In this document: positions 11,201 to 22,860 of the stretch, one piece after another
Layout of the letters: every line of letters begins with the position of its first letter
Position numbering within the stretch: the first letter of the stretch is position 1
Assembly (NCBI GenBank): GCA_022579005.1
Contig: MU401529.1
Coordinates: forward strand, 135,149-164,494
Source: Poronia punctata
Lineage: Eukaryota > Ascomycota > Sordariomycetes > Xylariales > Xylariaceae
DNA length: 29,346 bases
Direction: 5' to 3'
Notes under the pieces: model-generated
Seen by the model: only the letters and a program-made list of their open reading frames with translations
Told to the model about the DNA's origin: nothing
Database searches by the model: none
Position numbers and translations under genes: made by a program

Positions 11201-12180
11201 TAAATATTATAGCTAAAACTAAATATTATATTAATACTAGTAATAATATACTTATTAAGCTACTATTATAAAAGTATAGCTTGCTATAAAAACATACGCT
11301 TTATAATTTTATTAAAGCTTATTTTAATATTTATTTTTAAAAAAGCAAAAGTTTATAAAGATTATTAGCGCTTTTAATTTTAAAAAAAGCCTTAAAAACT
11401 ATTATATTAAATAAAAACTTTTTTAAATATAAAAAAAAGGTTATATAGCACATATACTACAATTTTTAAAAAGTTAATAAATAAATTAAAAAGCATATAT
11501 ACTTGCTTTTAAACGCGCAAAATAAAGTTTAGCGTGCTACTAGCTACTAATAGTATATTTTTATTAATTTAAAAAATAGCTTTTAATATATTAAGGTTTA
11601 TAAAAAAACTGCAAAAAAACTACATTTATAATACTTTTTAATATTTATAAATAGCTTATTATATTATTTAAGCTATATAATATACTTATAATATTTTAAG
11701 CGCTAATTTAAAAAATACTTAAAAGGTATTATAAGTAGTTTGCTAGCTTTTTAAATAATATTTATATTTAAAAAGATTTAATTAAATAACTTTATAAACG
11801 TTGCTATAAAGTATTTGCTTGCTTTATAAAATATAAAATAATAATTAATATATAAAAGTGCTTTATATTTATTTATAAAAGCGTTTTTTAAGCTTTTATA
11901 TATTTGCTAATAAAATTAAAGCTAATTTAATTAAAGTATTTATAGTGCTTAAATGTTTAATATTATAAACTATAACTAAAATTTAAGCGTTTATAAACGC
12001 TATAAAATATTTTAAATATTTTATATACTGCTTTATATATTATTTAGCACTTTTAATTACTTTTTTAAGCAGTTTAAAAAATATGCTAATAATATTATTA
12101 TTAAAAGTATAAAAGGCATAGTATAAAATTTATATAGCTATTATTATAATACTTATAGTTTAAAGTTTTAATTAGCAACT
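8283..12180 (+). pseudogene. Unclassified RIP-destroyed coding remnant(s) with zinc-knuckle-like motif
   Basis: Reading from 8283 in one frame gives a protein-like stretch rich in Asn, Ser and Lys up to about 9000. From about 10160 to 12180 a different single frame gives a long, compositionally coherent reading with stops only as TAA/TAG. At 10190-10231 that frame spells Tyr-x2-Tyr-Ser-Lys-Lys-Ser-Tyr-x4-Tyr. This is what a C-x2-C-x4-H-x4-C zinc knuckle becomes after RIP (Cys and His to Tyr, Gly to Ser). Such knuckles occur in retroelement Gag proteins and in some pogo-type transposases. I found no RT, integrase or transposase signature downstream, so the family is open. It may be more than one element. 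Confidence 0.35.
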
Positions 12181-13764
12181 TTTATTTTTTATTAACTTTA
12201 ATTTAAGTAGCTTATATATTAAAGCTTATTTAATATAGCTTTATTTATATAATATAAAATTATTATTATATTTTATAGCTTACTACTTTAAAAAGCTTAT
12301 AAAAACGCAGTTTTAATATTTTATATAAAAATATAAACTTTTTGCTATTATGCTTAGCTTATAATACTAGCATTACTAAGTTAAAAGTAATAATATAATA
12401 ATTTAAATAAACTATTAGTTACTAAAGCTTATTTAAATAAAAGCAAAGCAACTTATATAAATAGTTTAATTTTTTAACGCTATAAAATATTATAAAGTTT
12501 AAATAGTATATAAACTAAGTAAAGTAAATATATTAACTAACTAGCTATTAAAGTTTAAAAACGCTATAATTAATAATAAAGTAGTATTAAAAGTAATATT
12601 ATTATAGTAACTTAATAAACTTAATTTATAAGCTATTTTTAAGCATATTTAATATAGCTTAAATTTGCTTAAAAATATTAACTTTAAATAAAGCTATAAG
12701 CACTTTATAATATATAAAAAACGCTTTTATAAAGTAAAGCACTTTTAATATATTTTTAGCAAGCTTTTATATATTATAAGCACTATAAGCTAAGCAATAT
12801 TATTATTTAAAGTATTTAAATTTAAATATTTAATATAAAAAAGTTATAAATTATATAAATATTTTAGCTACTTAAATATTAGCATTTTAATTTATAAAAT
12901 AAATAAAGCTTTTTAGTATTTTAAAATAGTTTTTATTATATAGCAAGTTATAATAAAATATACTTTATATTAACTTATAAAGCTATTAATAACTTAACTA
13001 CTTAACTTTTAGTTAATTATTTTACTAGCATTGCTTATAAAGTAGGTAATAAACTATATATATATAAGCAACTAAAACATACTTGTTTATATTAAATATA
13101 CTATATTATAAGTAAAAGTAAAAATTATACTAAGTATAAAATTTATTAATATTAAGCTTTTAATAATAAAAATAAGCTATACTTTTAAATTTTTAAAAAA
13201 ATAAATTTATAATAATAATGCTAGCTTTATAAGTATAAAATTAATAAAATAGTATAAATTTAATAAGTTTATTTTTAAGCTTATAACGCTATTATGTTTA
13301 TAAAGTAATAGTAAAGTTAAAAAAGTTAATAAAAACTTTAAAAAAATTATATTTTATAAAGCTATAATAAACTAGTATTATAACTTATTTACTTTATTTA
13401 CTTTTATAATATAAATATATAATTAAGTGCTTAAGCTTAGTAGCTATAATAGTTATTTTTTTTTATTTAGCACTAAACTGCTTTAAAATATAAACGCTAT
13501 AAAATATATTAAATATACTTATAAGCTAACTAAAAAAAAAGCAAAAAGCGTAAAAAAGGCTAGCGCTTTATTATAAAGCACTAATAGTATACTAGTAATA
13601 TAATAGTATAATAGCGTTTTAAAATTAAATCTAAGCTTACTTATAAAAAAAAAAGTTTAATTTATATTTATAGTATTAAAAATTAAGTACTATAAGTATA
13701 GTAATAAGTATATAAAGCTAAACTTTTTTATAATAGCTTTTAAACAATTTAATATAACGTATTA
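12181..13764. other. AT-rich block, no identifiable remnant
   Basis: The base pattern is the same as in the rest of the mutated block. I could not recognise a protein family, LTR or terminal repeat here. It may belong to the unclassified element upstream. Confidence 0.5.
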
Positions 13765-14830
13765 TAAAGGGACCTAAAGAATAGGGTCTTATAGCCTATA
13801 GATTAAATAGCTAGATTAAATAAAAACTAGCGTACTAAGGTTAATTAGTTAAATAATAATTAATTAACTTAACCTTGCTAGATTCCTTTTTTTTATATTA
13901 TTAATTTATAAAATTTACTATACTACTTTATAGTTCTCTTTACTAAATAGTGTAGTAAGTTAATTAGATTAATATAACTAATATTTAGTTATATTTTTTT
14001 TTATAGCTGCAGCTAAGTATAAATTAAAAAATTATTGTTTTTTAAAGCTTTAAAACTTAACTTGTACCTTTTTAAAGCTTAAAGCCTAACTAAAGTAATA
14101 AAGTAAAAAGGTTGTTTTTTAAAACTTTTTATATTATTATTAAGTTAAAACCTAGTTAAAGTTATTTTTTTAAATCTTTTTAATTAGCAACTTAATTGCA
14201 TTTTTGCAAGCTTTTCTATATTAAGCAAAAACTTTGTAAATAAATTAAGTTTATACAATTTCTTTTAAATAGCTAACTTATTTTAATACTACTATATTTA
14301 AGTTATAAACAAAAGCACTATTTTTATGCTATATTTGTTTATAATGCTAACGTTTATAATTACCTTTTATTAAAGCCTAATTTTATTAAACGTTTAACTA
14401 TACTTTATATATTATAAGCAACCTGTTTTTTTAAACTTATTATTATTGCAATAGCATTACGCAAAATACCTATTTTTTTAAATTTATATTAAACGCTTTA
14501 CTTTTTATATCTTATTTGCTTTTTATATTTATTTTTTATTTATTTTTTTAAGTTAATTAGAAAAAGTTAATTTAATTAAATATATATAATAAGTAAAAAA
14601 AACAAGAGTGCTAATAGTACCTTTACTATATTAAGGCATTTTAGTAATAATAGTTATAGATTAGTTAATAGCAGTACAACTAATTAAGTAGCTTATAGCT
14701 ATTACCTCTTTTAAATAATAAATACTAGGGCTTGCACTTATAAATAGCCGCAGCCTTACTAGTTAGTGCACATATAAGTCTGCACTTTTAACAAGAGCTT
14801 AAAGGCTTTTTTTTTTTTTTCTTTACTTTA
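13765..14830. other. Less-mutated segment, possible element boundary
   Basis: Several stretches (13767-13885, 14590-14810) keep GG, CC, CA and TG dinucleotides that are rare around them. An inverted repeat AAGGTTAA (13837-13844) / TTAACCTT (13869-13876) lies in the first stretch. The expected length of a fungal Ty3/Gypsy element places the 5' end of the Gypsy remnant (whose RT starts at 17929) about here, so an LTR is possible. I found no matching partner near the other end of that element. Confidence 0.4.
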
Positions 14831-17800
14831 AAATTTTTAGTAATAAATTAAATTACTTTTAAAAGCTTTGCTTTTTTTATAACCTAATTATAATAATTTT
14901 AAAGTTATTAATATTAGTTAAAAAATATAATATTTTAACTTAATAATTTAACTTAATTAAAATTAACTTAACTTAGTAGTATTATATTAATAGCGCTGCT
15001 AAAAACTAATATTTTAGCTACTAACTAATTATAGCTTAAAAAATAAAAAATATATAAAAATGCATATAACTATAAAGTAATAAGCTTTAGCTAAAATATT
15101 ATATTAAAATAGTAACTTTATAAAAACTATTTTTAAAATAAATAAGATTTTTTAAATAAAAGCTTGCTAATAATTTACTATACTTTTTTATTTATTTTTA
15201 AAAATAAAAAGCAAGACTTTAAGTTATATTGCTAAAAAATTTAATAATAAAAATATTTTAAAAACTTTAATAAAATAAGCTTAAATATTTAACTAATATA
15301 TAATTAAAAATACTTTTAAAAAAATATGCTATAAATAAATAACTAAAAAGTTTTACTAAAAAACTTATAAGCTAATAAAAGCTTTTGCTAAGCTATACGT
15401 TAAAAAAACTAATAAACTTAGTTTTTTATTTATAACGCTTATAAAAAATAAAAAAAAAGCTATTTTTAACTTTAATAGTACTATAAATATTAAAGCTTTT
15501 AATAACTTAATAAAATTTTACTTTAAAATAGTTTTTTAAAAATTAAAAATTTAAGCTTTAATACTAATAATATACTAAGTATAAAAAAACACTATATATT
15601 GCTTGCTTACTATTAGCTAATAAACTATAATAAACTTAGTTTAATAAGCATATTATTTAGCTTACTTTAGTTTAAAAAAAACTATTAAGTTAAAAGCTAA
15701 AGTATAGCGTTTATAAAATTAAAAAAAAAACTAAATATATAGTTAAAATAAAGCTATACTTTTACTAACTATAAATTAAAATAAAATTATAAAACGCATA
15801 ACTTTAAAGCTAATAAAAGCTTATAATAAAATTAACTACTTAAAAAACTAAATAATTAACGCTAATTAATAAGTAGTAAACTTACTAGCTTATAATAAAT
15901 TAATATTTTAAAATAATATTTTTTTATTTATTTTTTTTGTACAACTTTGCAAATTTATAAAAATTAAAATATTTACGTTTTATAATAATAAAAAAAAATA
16001 AAGTTATATTTAAAATATAGCTACGCTATATATATAATTGTTTTAAAGCTAATAAAAATTAGTTTATTAATAATTAAGCTAAACTAGCTAATATTAAAGC
16101 TTACTTAAAAAGCTTTATAGCAAAAAACTTTTAACTATATTTATAAAATAATTATTTAAATATAATAAATACGCTTATTAAACTTTTAAACTACTTAAAA
16201 AGTAAATATAAAAATATTAACTAAAAGCAAAACGTTAAAACTAAATACTAAAAACTAAAAATAAAAAGTTTTATTAACTACTAAACTTTTAAAAACAACT
16301 TTATATGTTTAGTAAGCAAATAATAAATTTTTTATACTAAATAAAAAAAAAAGTTTTATAATAAACTTATAAGTTACTTATAATATAAAACTATATTTTA
16401 ATACTTTAATAATATTATTAATTTTAATATATTTATTTAATATTATATATAAGTAGTTTATACTTTTTAATAAGAAAATAAGCGCAAAATAGCGCAAAAA
16501 CTTACTAATAACTTTTACTTTAATATAGCTAAGCTAACTTAACTTAATACTAAAAAAATAAATATAGTTATAAAAAGTTATATTAGCAATACTAAACTAT
16601 ATAGCAATAGTTAACTTAACTAATAAGTTTTTTTAAAATAATAACTTAAGCTTTTTACTAAAAAAATAAAAATTTTAATTATTAAAAATTATTACTTTAA
16701 TTATAAAAGTTAAAAATATACTTTTTATAGGTATTTATAAAAAAAAAATAACTTTAACTAGTAAGCACGTATTTAAGCTATTTTACTAGCTTATAGTTTT
16801 AATAATAATACTTTTTTTATTAAAAAAGAAAATTTTTTTTTTTTAAAAAATAACTTTAAGTTAAGTTAACTTTTACTTAAAAAAATATTGCTTAGCATTA
16901 GTACAAATAAAAAATTAAGTATAGTAAATAAGTATATAAAAAAAAACCTTTTTATATTTAGCTATATACTATTAAATAATAAAATTTTTTTATAAACTAA
17001 TAACGTTTTAAGTAATATAAAAGCTAATATATATATAGCTATAAATACATTTTTAGTAATAAAAATTAAAGCTAACCTTAACTTAACTATTATTATAAAT
17101 TTTAATTACTATATAGTAATAAAATCTAATAGCAAAAGTTGCTAAAAAATATATAAAATACTTATAGTTATATTTTAAATAAACTAATAAATGTTTAAAA
17201 AAGTTTTTATAATAATTTTATATATATAATATAATATAATATTAAATAAACTATAATTTACTAAGTATAAAGTATTACTAAACTATAAAAACTACTAGCT
17301 ACTATTTTTAAAAACTTTATTAGTAAAATTTAAATGCTTAATAAATAAAAACACTTAAACGTAAATATTTAAAAAAATAAGCTTTAAACTTTTAACTAAT
17401 AATATAATATTAGCTTTTATAAAAAAAACTTTTTACTACTATACTTATTTTAACTTAATAAAAGTTAATTTTTAAAAAATAAAAAAACCTTTAATAATAA
17501 AAAAAAACTTGCTTAAAAAAATATAAAAAATATAAAGCATTTTTAATAAATAATTATTTAACATATAAAAACTATATTAAATAAAAAAATAGTATATTTT
17601 AATATAAAAAAAAAACTAATAATTAAGCTTTGCTTACTTATAACCTTATTATTTTAATATATAGTTTAAATAAATTAATTAAAAAATAAAGTTAAAATAA
17701 CTAGTATAAAAAAAATTAATATAGTTATAAATAAAAAGCAAATTAAAAACTTTTTTAATAAAAAAAGCAAAAAACTAAAAAAGCAAGCTTTAAAAATAAT

Positions 17801-17928
17801 TTTTTTTTAAATATTATAACTTATTACGCGCTTTTAGCAAAGTTAATTTAAATATTTTATTACTATATTAACTTAAAATAAACTATTAAATTAAATTTTT
17901 AAAAAAGAAATTATTAAAAAACTTTAAA
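14831..17928 (+). pseudogene. Probable 5' part of the Gypsy element (gag/protease), not resolved
   Basis: The segment precedes the readable reverse transcriptase on the same strand and is the right size for gag and protease. Around 17380-17480 one frame gives a short aspartic-protease-to-RT-linker-like reading, but I could not fix the catalytic Asp-Ser/Thr-Gly or a zinc knuckle. The frame is not continuous over the segment. Assignment rests mainly on position. Confidence 0.35.
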
Positions 17929-19170
17929 TATAGCTTATTATATAAAATATTATTAAATAAATTAAAAGCAATTAAAAAATATTTAATAAACTAGTTATAA
18001 AAAGGTTTTATTAAACTAAGCAATGCTTTATAAGCATTTTTAGTTTTATTTATATTAAAACTATATAAAAAGCTATATTTTTATATTAACTATTAAAAAT
18101 TAAACAACTTAATAAAAAAAAATTAATACTTATTACTACTAATTAAAAAAACTTTATTATAAATATTTAAAGCAAAAATATTTACTAAAATTAATATATA
18201 ATAAGTATTTTATTATATTTAAATAATATTAAAAATAAAAAACTTTATAACTTTTTAAACTTAATATAATATATACTAATATAAAATATTACTATTTATA
18301 TTTTAAAAATATATTAATAATACTTTTTTTAATTACTTTAACTATTTTTATTATGCTTATATAAACAATATATTAATATACTTTATAACTTTAAAAAAAT
18401 ATTAAAAATATATAAAAAAAGTTTTACTATAACTATAAAAAGCTAAATTATAAGCTAATTTAAAAAAATTAAAATTTTATATTATAAAAACTAAATTTTT
18501 AAAATATATAATTAGTACTAAAAGCATAAACGTTAATTTAAGCAAAATAAAAATAGTTAAAAACTAAGCTGCACTTATAATTATAAAAAAAGTATAATTT
18601 TTTTTAAAATTTTATAACTTTTATAAAAAGTTTATATATAACTATAGCTACAAAGTAAAGCTACTTATAGCGTTAACTTATAATAATACTTTTTTTATTT
18701 AAAGCAAAAAATATAAAAAAATATTTTAAAAACTAAAAAAAACCTTAATAGCAGCTTTTTTATTATAATACTATAACTATAGCTTACTTATAAAAGTAAA
18801 AACTAATATATTAAATAAAGTAGTAGCTAAAGTTTTAATATAGTTATACTTTAATAAAAAATAATACTTAGTAGGTTTTTTTTAAAAAATTATAAGCAAA
18901 GCTAAACTTAATTATAAAATTTATAATAAAAAAATATTAGCAGTAGTTTTAGCTATAAAAAAGTAAAAAGCTAAACTTATAAGCTATTAATATAATAAGC
19001 TATTTTTAGTTATTATTAACTATAAAGTATTAAAATATTTTAATATAAAATAGTACTTTAACTTATAATAAGTAAAGTAGTTTACTTTTTTAGCAAAGTA
19101 TAACTTTATAACTATATATTGCTTAAGCAAAAAAAATATAATAGTAAACGTACTATTTAAAAAATAAAAA
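17929..19170 (+). pseudogene. pol: Ty3/Gypsy reverse transcriptase and RNase H, RIP-inactivated
   Basis: A single frame (codons starting at 17929) runs the whole length with no net frameshift. Landmarks in order are the KGFI block at 18001-18012, a YPLPLI-like block near 18120-18140, FTKID at about 18182, and the catalytic Tyr-x-Asp-Asp motif at 18358-18369, now Tyr-Ile-Asn-Asn followed by Ile-Leu-Ile-Tyr. The tether follows with an F-L-x-F-x-N-F-Y pattern near 18605. RNase H follows with Thr-Asn for Thr-Asp at 18802-18807, Lys/Asn for Glu/Asp at 18916-18933, and Asn-Tyr-Lys for Asp-His-Lys at 19018-19026. Every internal stop is TAA/TAG where Gln, Trp or Arg is expected. RT before integrase is the Ty3/Gypsy order. 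The element is catalytically dead. Confidence 0.88.
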
Positions 19171-19578
19171 AATATAATATTATAAAAAGCTAAAAAAACC
19201 TATATAAGCATGCTACTTTTTTTTAATTAATTATAAGCAAATTTATATTAATATAAATAAAAAATATAATTAAAATTTTATTTTTTAAACTTTAAAAAAA
19301 AGTAAAAGCTTTAAAAAAATTTTAACTTATAAATAAAATCTTATAAAAAAATTAAAAAAACTTAAGTATATAAATTTATAAATAAAAAATAAAAGCTAAA
19401 ATTAAAACCTTAAATAATAAAATAAATATAAATAATTTATAAAAACTAAAAAATAGCTTAACTATATATAAAAAAAAACTAGTAGTACTAAATACTTTTT
19501 TTTTATAAACAAAGTTAATAAAAAAAGTATATAAAAAATATTAATAGCATACTTAAGTAAAAAAAAAATATGCTACTT
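19171..19578 (+). pseudogene. pol: Gypsy integrase N-terminus (5' part), cut by insertion
   Basis: Downstream of RNase H the reading shifts by one base to the frame of codon 19547. There Ala-Tyr-Leu-Ser-Lys-Lys-Lys at 19547-19567 corresponds to the second His of the integrase HHCC zinc domain (A/G-H-x-G-x-x-K-T), with His as Tyr and Gly as Ser. The frame runs to the TACTT at 19574-19578, where the inner element is inserted, and continues without phase change at 27216. The shift between RNase H and integrase lies somewhere in 19170-19500. Confidence 0.7.
19574..19578. repeat. 5' target-site duplication TACTT of the inner LTR element
   Basis: TACTT directly precedes the 5' LTR and recurs directly after the 3' LTR at 27211-27215. 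Five bases is a usual duplication length for LTR retrotransposon integration. Counting the duplicated bases once restores the interrupted Gypsy integrase frame, an independent check on the boundary. Confidence 0.85.
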
Positions 19579-19991
19579 TATTAAAATATTAGTAACAACA
19601 CTATAGCCAAGAACGCGGCTTAGGCTGCCAAGGCTGCAAGAGTTAAGCTAACCTAACTAAGTAAACAAAGCACTTATTAGCTACATAGTAGCTAACTTAT
19701 AGCTTAAACACTAGTAAAGTTTTTTTAGCCTTTTTAATTCTAATTAAATTAGTTAGCTTTATACAAAGACAATATAAAAAAAAATTATACTTTAGCTATA
19801 ATTTTTAACTTAAAACTTAAAAATAATTATATAAAACTAATTTAAAAAATAAAATTTATTGTTATTTGTTTTATATATTGTTTATTGCTTTATTTTTTTT
19901 ATTTTATAAAAAAACAAAGTCTTTAGCTATATATATTTATTATATATATAAAAAACAAAGTACTTTTTATTTTTTAATAAAAAAACTAATA
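19579..19991 (+). repeat. 5' LTR of the inner Copia-type element
   Basis: This copy aligns to 26798-27210 at a fixed offset of 7219 with no gaps. By hand count about 48 of 413 positions differ, and all are C/T or A/G transitions. This copy keeps its GC-rich start (around 19605-19635) but has lost C and G near its end. Confidence 0.92.
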
Positions 19992-22860
19992 CTAATTAGT
20001 TATTATTTTTAACAACATACGTTATTATTTATTAATAATAAATTAGTAAAGTACTTTAATAATTAAGATTTTTTAAAATATTATTATATAAAGTAATACT
20101 GCTTTGCAAAACGCTTTATATAAAAAGATTTTTTTAAAATCTTATAATATTACCTTAAGCTTTGCCTTTTTTTAAGCAAAAAACGTATAGCTTATATAAG
20201 CTTATAAGTAAGCATTTTTATACTTTTTATTTTTTTTTATTATATAAATTGCTATAATAGCTAAAAATAAAAGCTAGTTTTTAAATACTTAAAAAAACTA
20301 TATTGCTAAAAATACTATTAGCAATATTTAAAGTCTTTATGCTTTTACGTATAAAAACATTTTTGCAAGTTTAAATGTTAATATTAAAGTTTAAAAAAAC
20401 TACGTTAATTTTAACTACTTTAATATAAAATTTTAGCTTAACTAGCTATTTAATAAAAAAATAATTATAATATACGTAGCTAAATGCTTATATAACTATA
20501 TATAAAATAGTAAACTTTTTATAAATAGCTTTGCATATAATTATTAAGCAAACTTTAAAAGTTAAAACTAAAATATTTTTAAGCTAGTTAAAAATAGCTT
20601 TTAAAAAAAGCTTTAAAACTAAGTTTAAAAAAAAGTCCTTACGTTTACTTTTAAAAAAAACTTATATATAAAAAAATTAAAAAATTTTTTATAGTTTATA
20701 GCTACTATATAATTTATAACAATATTTTTAATTATACTATAGTACTTATTTATTTTATAACTATTAACCCTTATTTAACCTATACTTAAACTTATACCTA
20801 TTTTTATACTTATACTTGCATTTATACTTATACTTATACTTATACTTATAATAAAGCTTATATTTGCACCTATACTAGCACTTATGCTTATAGCTATACT
20901 AGCAGCTTGTTTTTATATAAAAATATTTACTTTATTATACTACTAATAGCTAAACTTTTTATACTAAATATAGCTTTAAAAAGTACGTTTTTTTATTAAA
21001 AAACAAAATTAACTTTTAGTACTTAGTATAATAAACTTACTAAATAATGCTAAACTTTATTAATAGCAATAGCTTTATAACTAAAAGTATAGCAATAGCT
21101 AATACCTATTAATAACTTTTTTTTAAAAAAATATATACTTTTAAAAGTATAGCATAAAAAACCTTTATATAAAAACATTTTAAATACTAATGCTAATACT
21201 ATATAAAAATACTATTAACTTGCTTTTATTTAAGCTAGTTTATTTAAACTAAGTTAAGCTAAAGCTTTTTATAATATTTAATAAAACATAGCAAAAAAAC
21301 TAAAACTATATAAAATAACTATATAATATTTTATTTAATAAAATATATATTTTTATAACTATATATAAAAGACTTAGTTTTTATTTAACGCAGTACTATA
21401 CTATTTTTTTAATAATTTTTTAAAATTATATAAAGTAATACTATATTAATTATATTAAACTAATAAAAAAATAAAATAAAATATATAATGTGCTTAATAT
21501 ATATTTTAACACTTATATTAACTATAATTAATATTAAACTAATTAAACTATAATAACTTTTATATAAATTAAAAATAAAAACTTAAAAAAGTTTAACTTA
21601 AAAGCGCTTAAATTATTATTTAATAAACTTTAACTTATATAATAAGCACTAAAACTAAAGTTTAATAGTAAAATTTTTTTATATATAATTATTATATAAG
21701 CATATATTAAAATTATTAAGCTTAAGCTAGCGCTTATTGCTTAAAAAATAATAAGTAAAGCTTTAATATTTAACTTATAAGTAACAATATAAGTTGCTAT
21801 TAATAAATAAATAACTTAATACTTAATATATAAAAAACTAGCTAATATTAACTATATTAACTAAAAGTATAATTATAATTAAGTTTAAAAGTTATTTAAA
21901 CAACGTATAAAAAAATACTTAAAAAAAAGTAAATTTACTTTTTTTAAACTTACTTTTTATATATTTACCTTTTAAGCAACGCAATTTAAGTAGTATACTA
22001 TATAACAATGCTTTATATATAAAAAGCTAAACTATAAATTATATAACTATTTAAAAAAAAAAAAAAAAAAGCTTATACTTTATATATTATAACATATAAA
22101 GATTATAATATTTTTATTACTAATAATATTAACGCGTATATTTAAAAGTATAAAAAAATAAAAGTTAAAAAGCTATTAAATAATAATAACAATATAGCTA
22201 ACAATTTTAATTTTAAAAAAAGCAACTAAGCTATTTAATTTTTAATAAAAGCTGCTTACTTTTATTATACTATAAAAAAAAATATTTATTAGCTTATAGC
22301 AAAACTTACAAGCTTAGTAAATTTATTTTTTTTTTAAAAATTAGTATACTTATAAGTACTAAAGTATTTTATAAAATATTAGTATAGCTAAAGTATTAAC
22401 TATTAAATACTTGCAAGCTAAAGCCTTTATATAAAAATACTTAAAAACTAAAATTAACTAGATTTTAAGTAGTATAACAATACGCTTTAAAAAAGTAATA
22501 AAAAAAAAGTTTATTAAGTTTATAAAAATTTAAACCTTTATTAGTAAGGTAATTTTTTATATTTTAAAAATACTTATTTCCTTTTTACTTTTATTATATA
22601 ATGCAAATAAGCTTAAGGCCTACTTTAATAATGTTAAAAATAAAATTATATAATATAATAAAGTTAAAATTTTTATTATTTAAAAATAAAGCTATTTATT
22701 TTTTTATATTTTAATTACTAAAATAATTATATATTTTACAAAGCTAAAGCTACGCTAACTTTATTAACGCTTTAAATACTTTTATATAAAAAAGCTATAT
22801 AACTTGCTTAAGTTAGTAAGCTATAATAATATTAATATAAAAGCTTTAAAAAAAATTTAA
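19992..22860 (+). pseudogene. 5' internal part of the Copia-type element (gag/protease region)
   Basis: The segment lies between the 5' LTR and the recognisable integrase, where gag and protease belong. A coherent plus-strand reading is seen at about 22021-22200 (Lys-rich, then Thr-Tyr-Lys-Asp-Tyr...), but I found no certain zinc knuckle or protease motif. The first 1.9 kb give no protein I can identify and include a hexamer repeat near 20822. Confidence 0.4.
20784..20905. repeat. Degenerate TTATAC hexamer array
   Basis: Units of TTATAC and close variants recur through this stretch, with four perfect units plus a partial one at 20822-20850. It lies inside the 5' half of the Copia-type element and may be a low-complexity coding repeat or a simple satellite. 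Confidence 0.75.

Noticed and set aside
19590..19991. LTR start at 19590 instead of 19579
   Set aside because: The match to the second copy extends 11 bases further upstream. Only a start at 19579 gives both a TG-derived end and matching TACTT flanks.
20784..20905. TTATAC array as telomere repeat or CRISPR array
   Set aside because: It is not a telomere-type repeat, units are degenerate without spacers, and it lies inside a retrotransposon.
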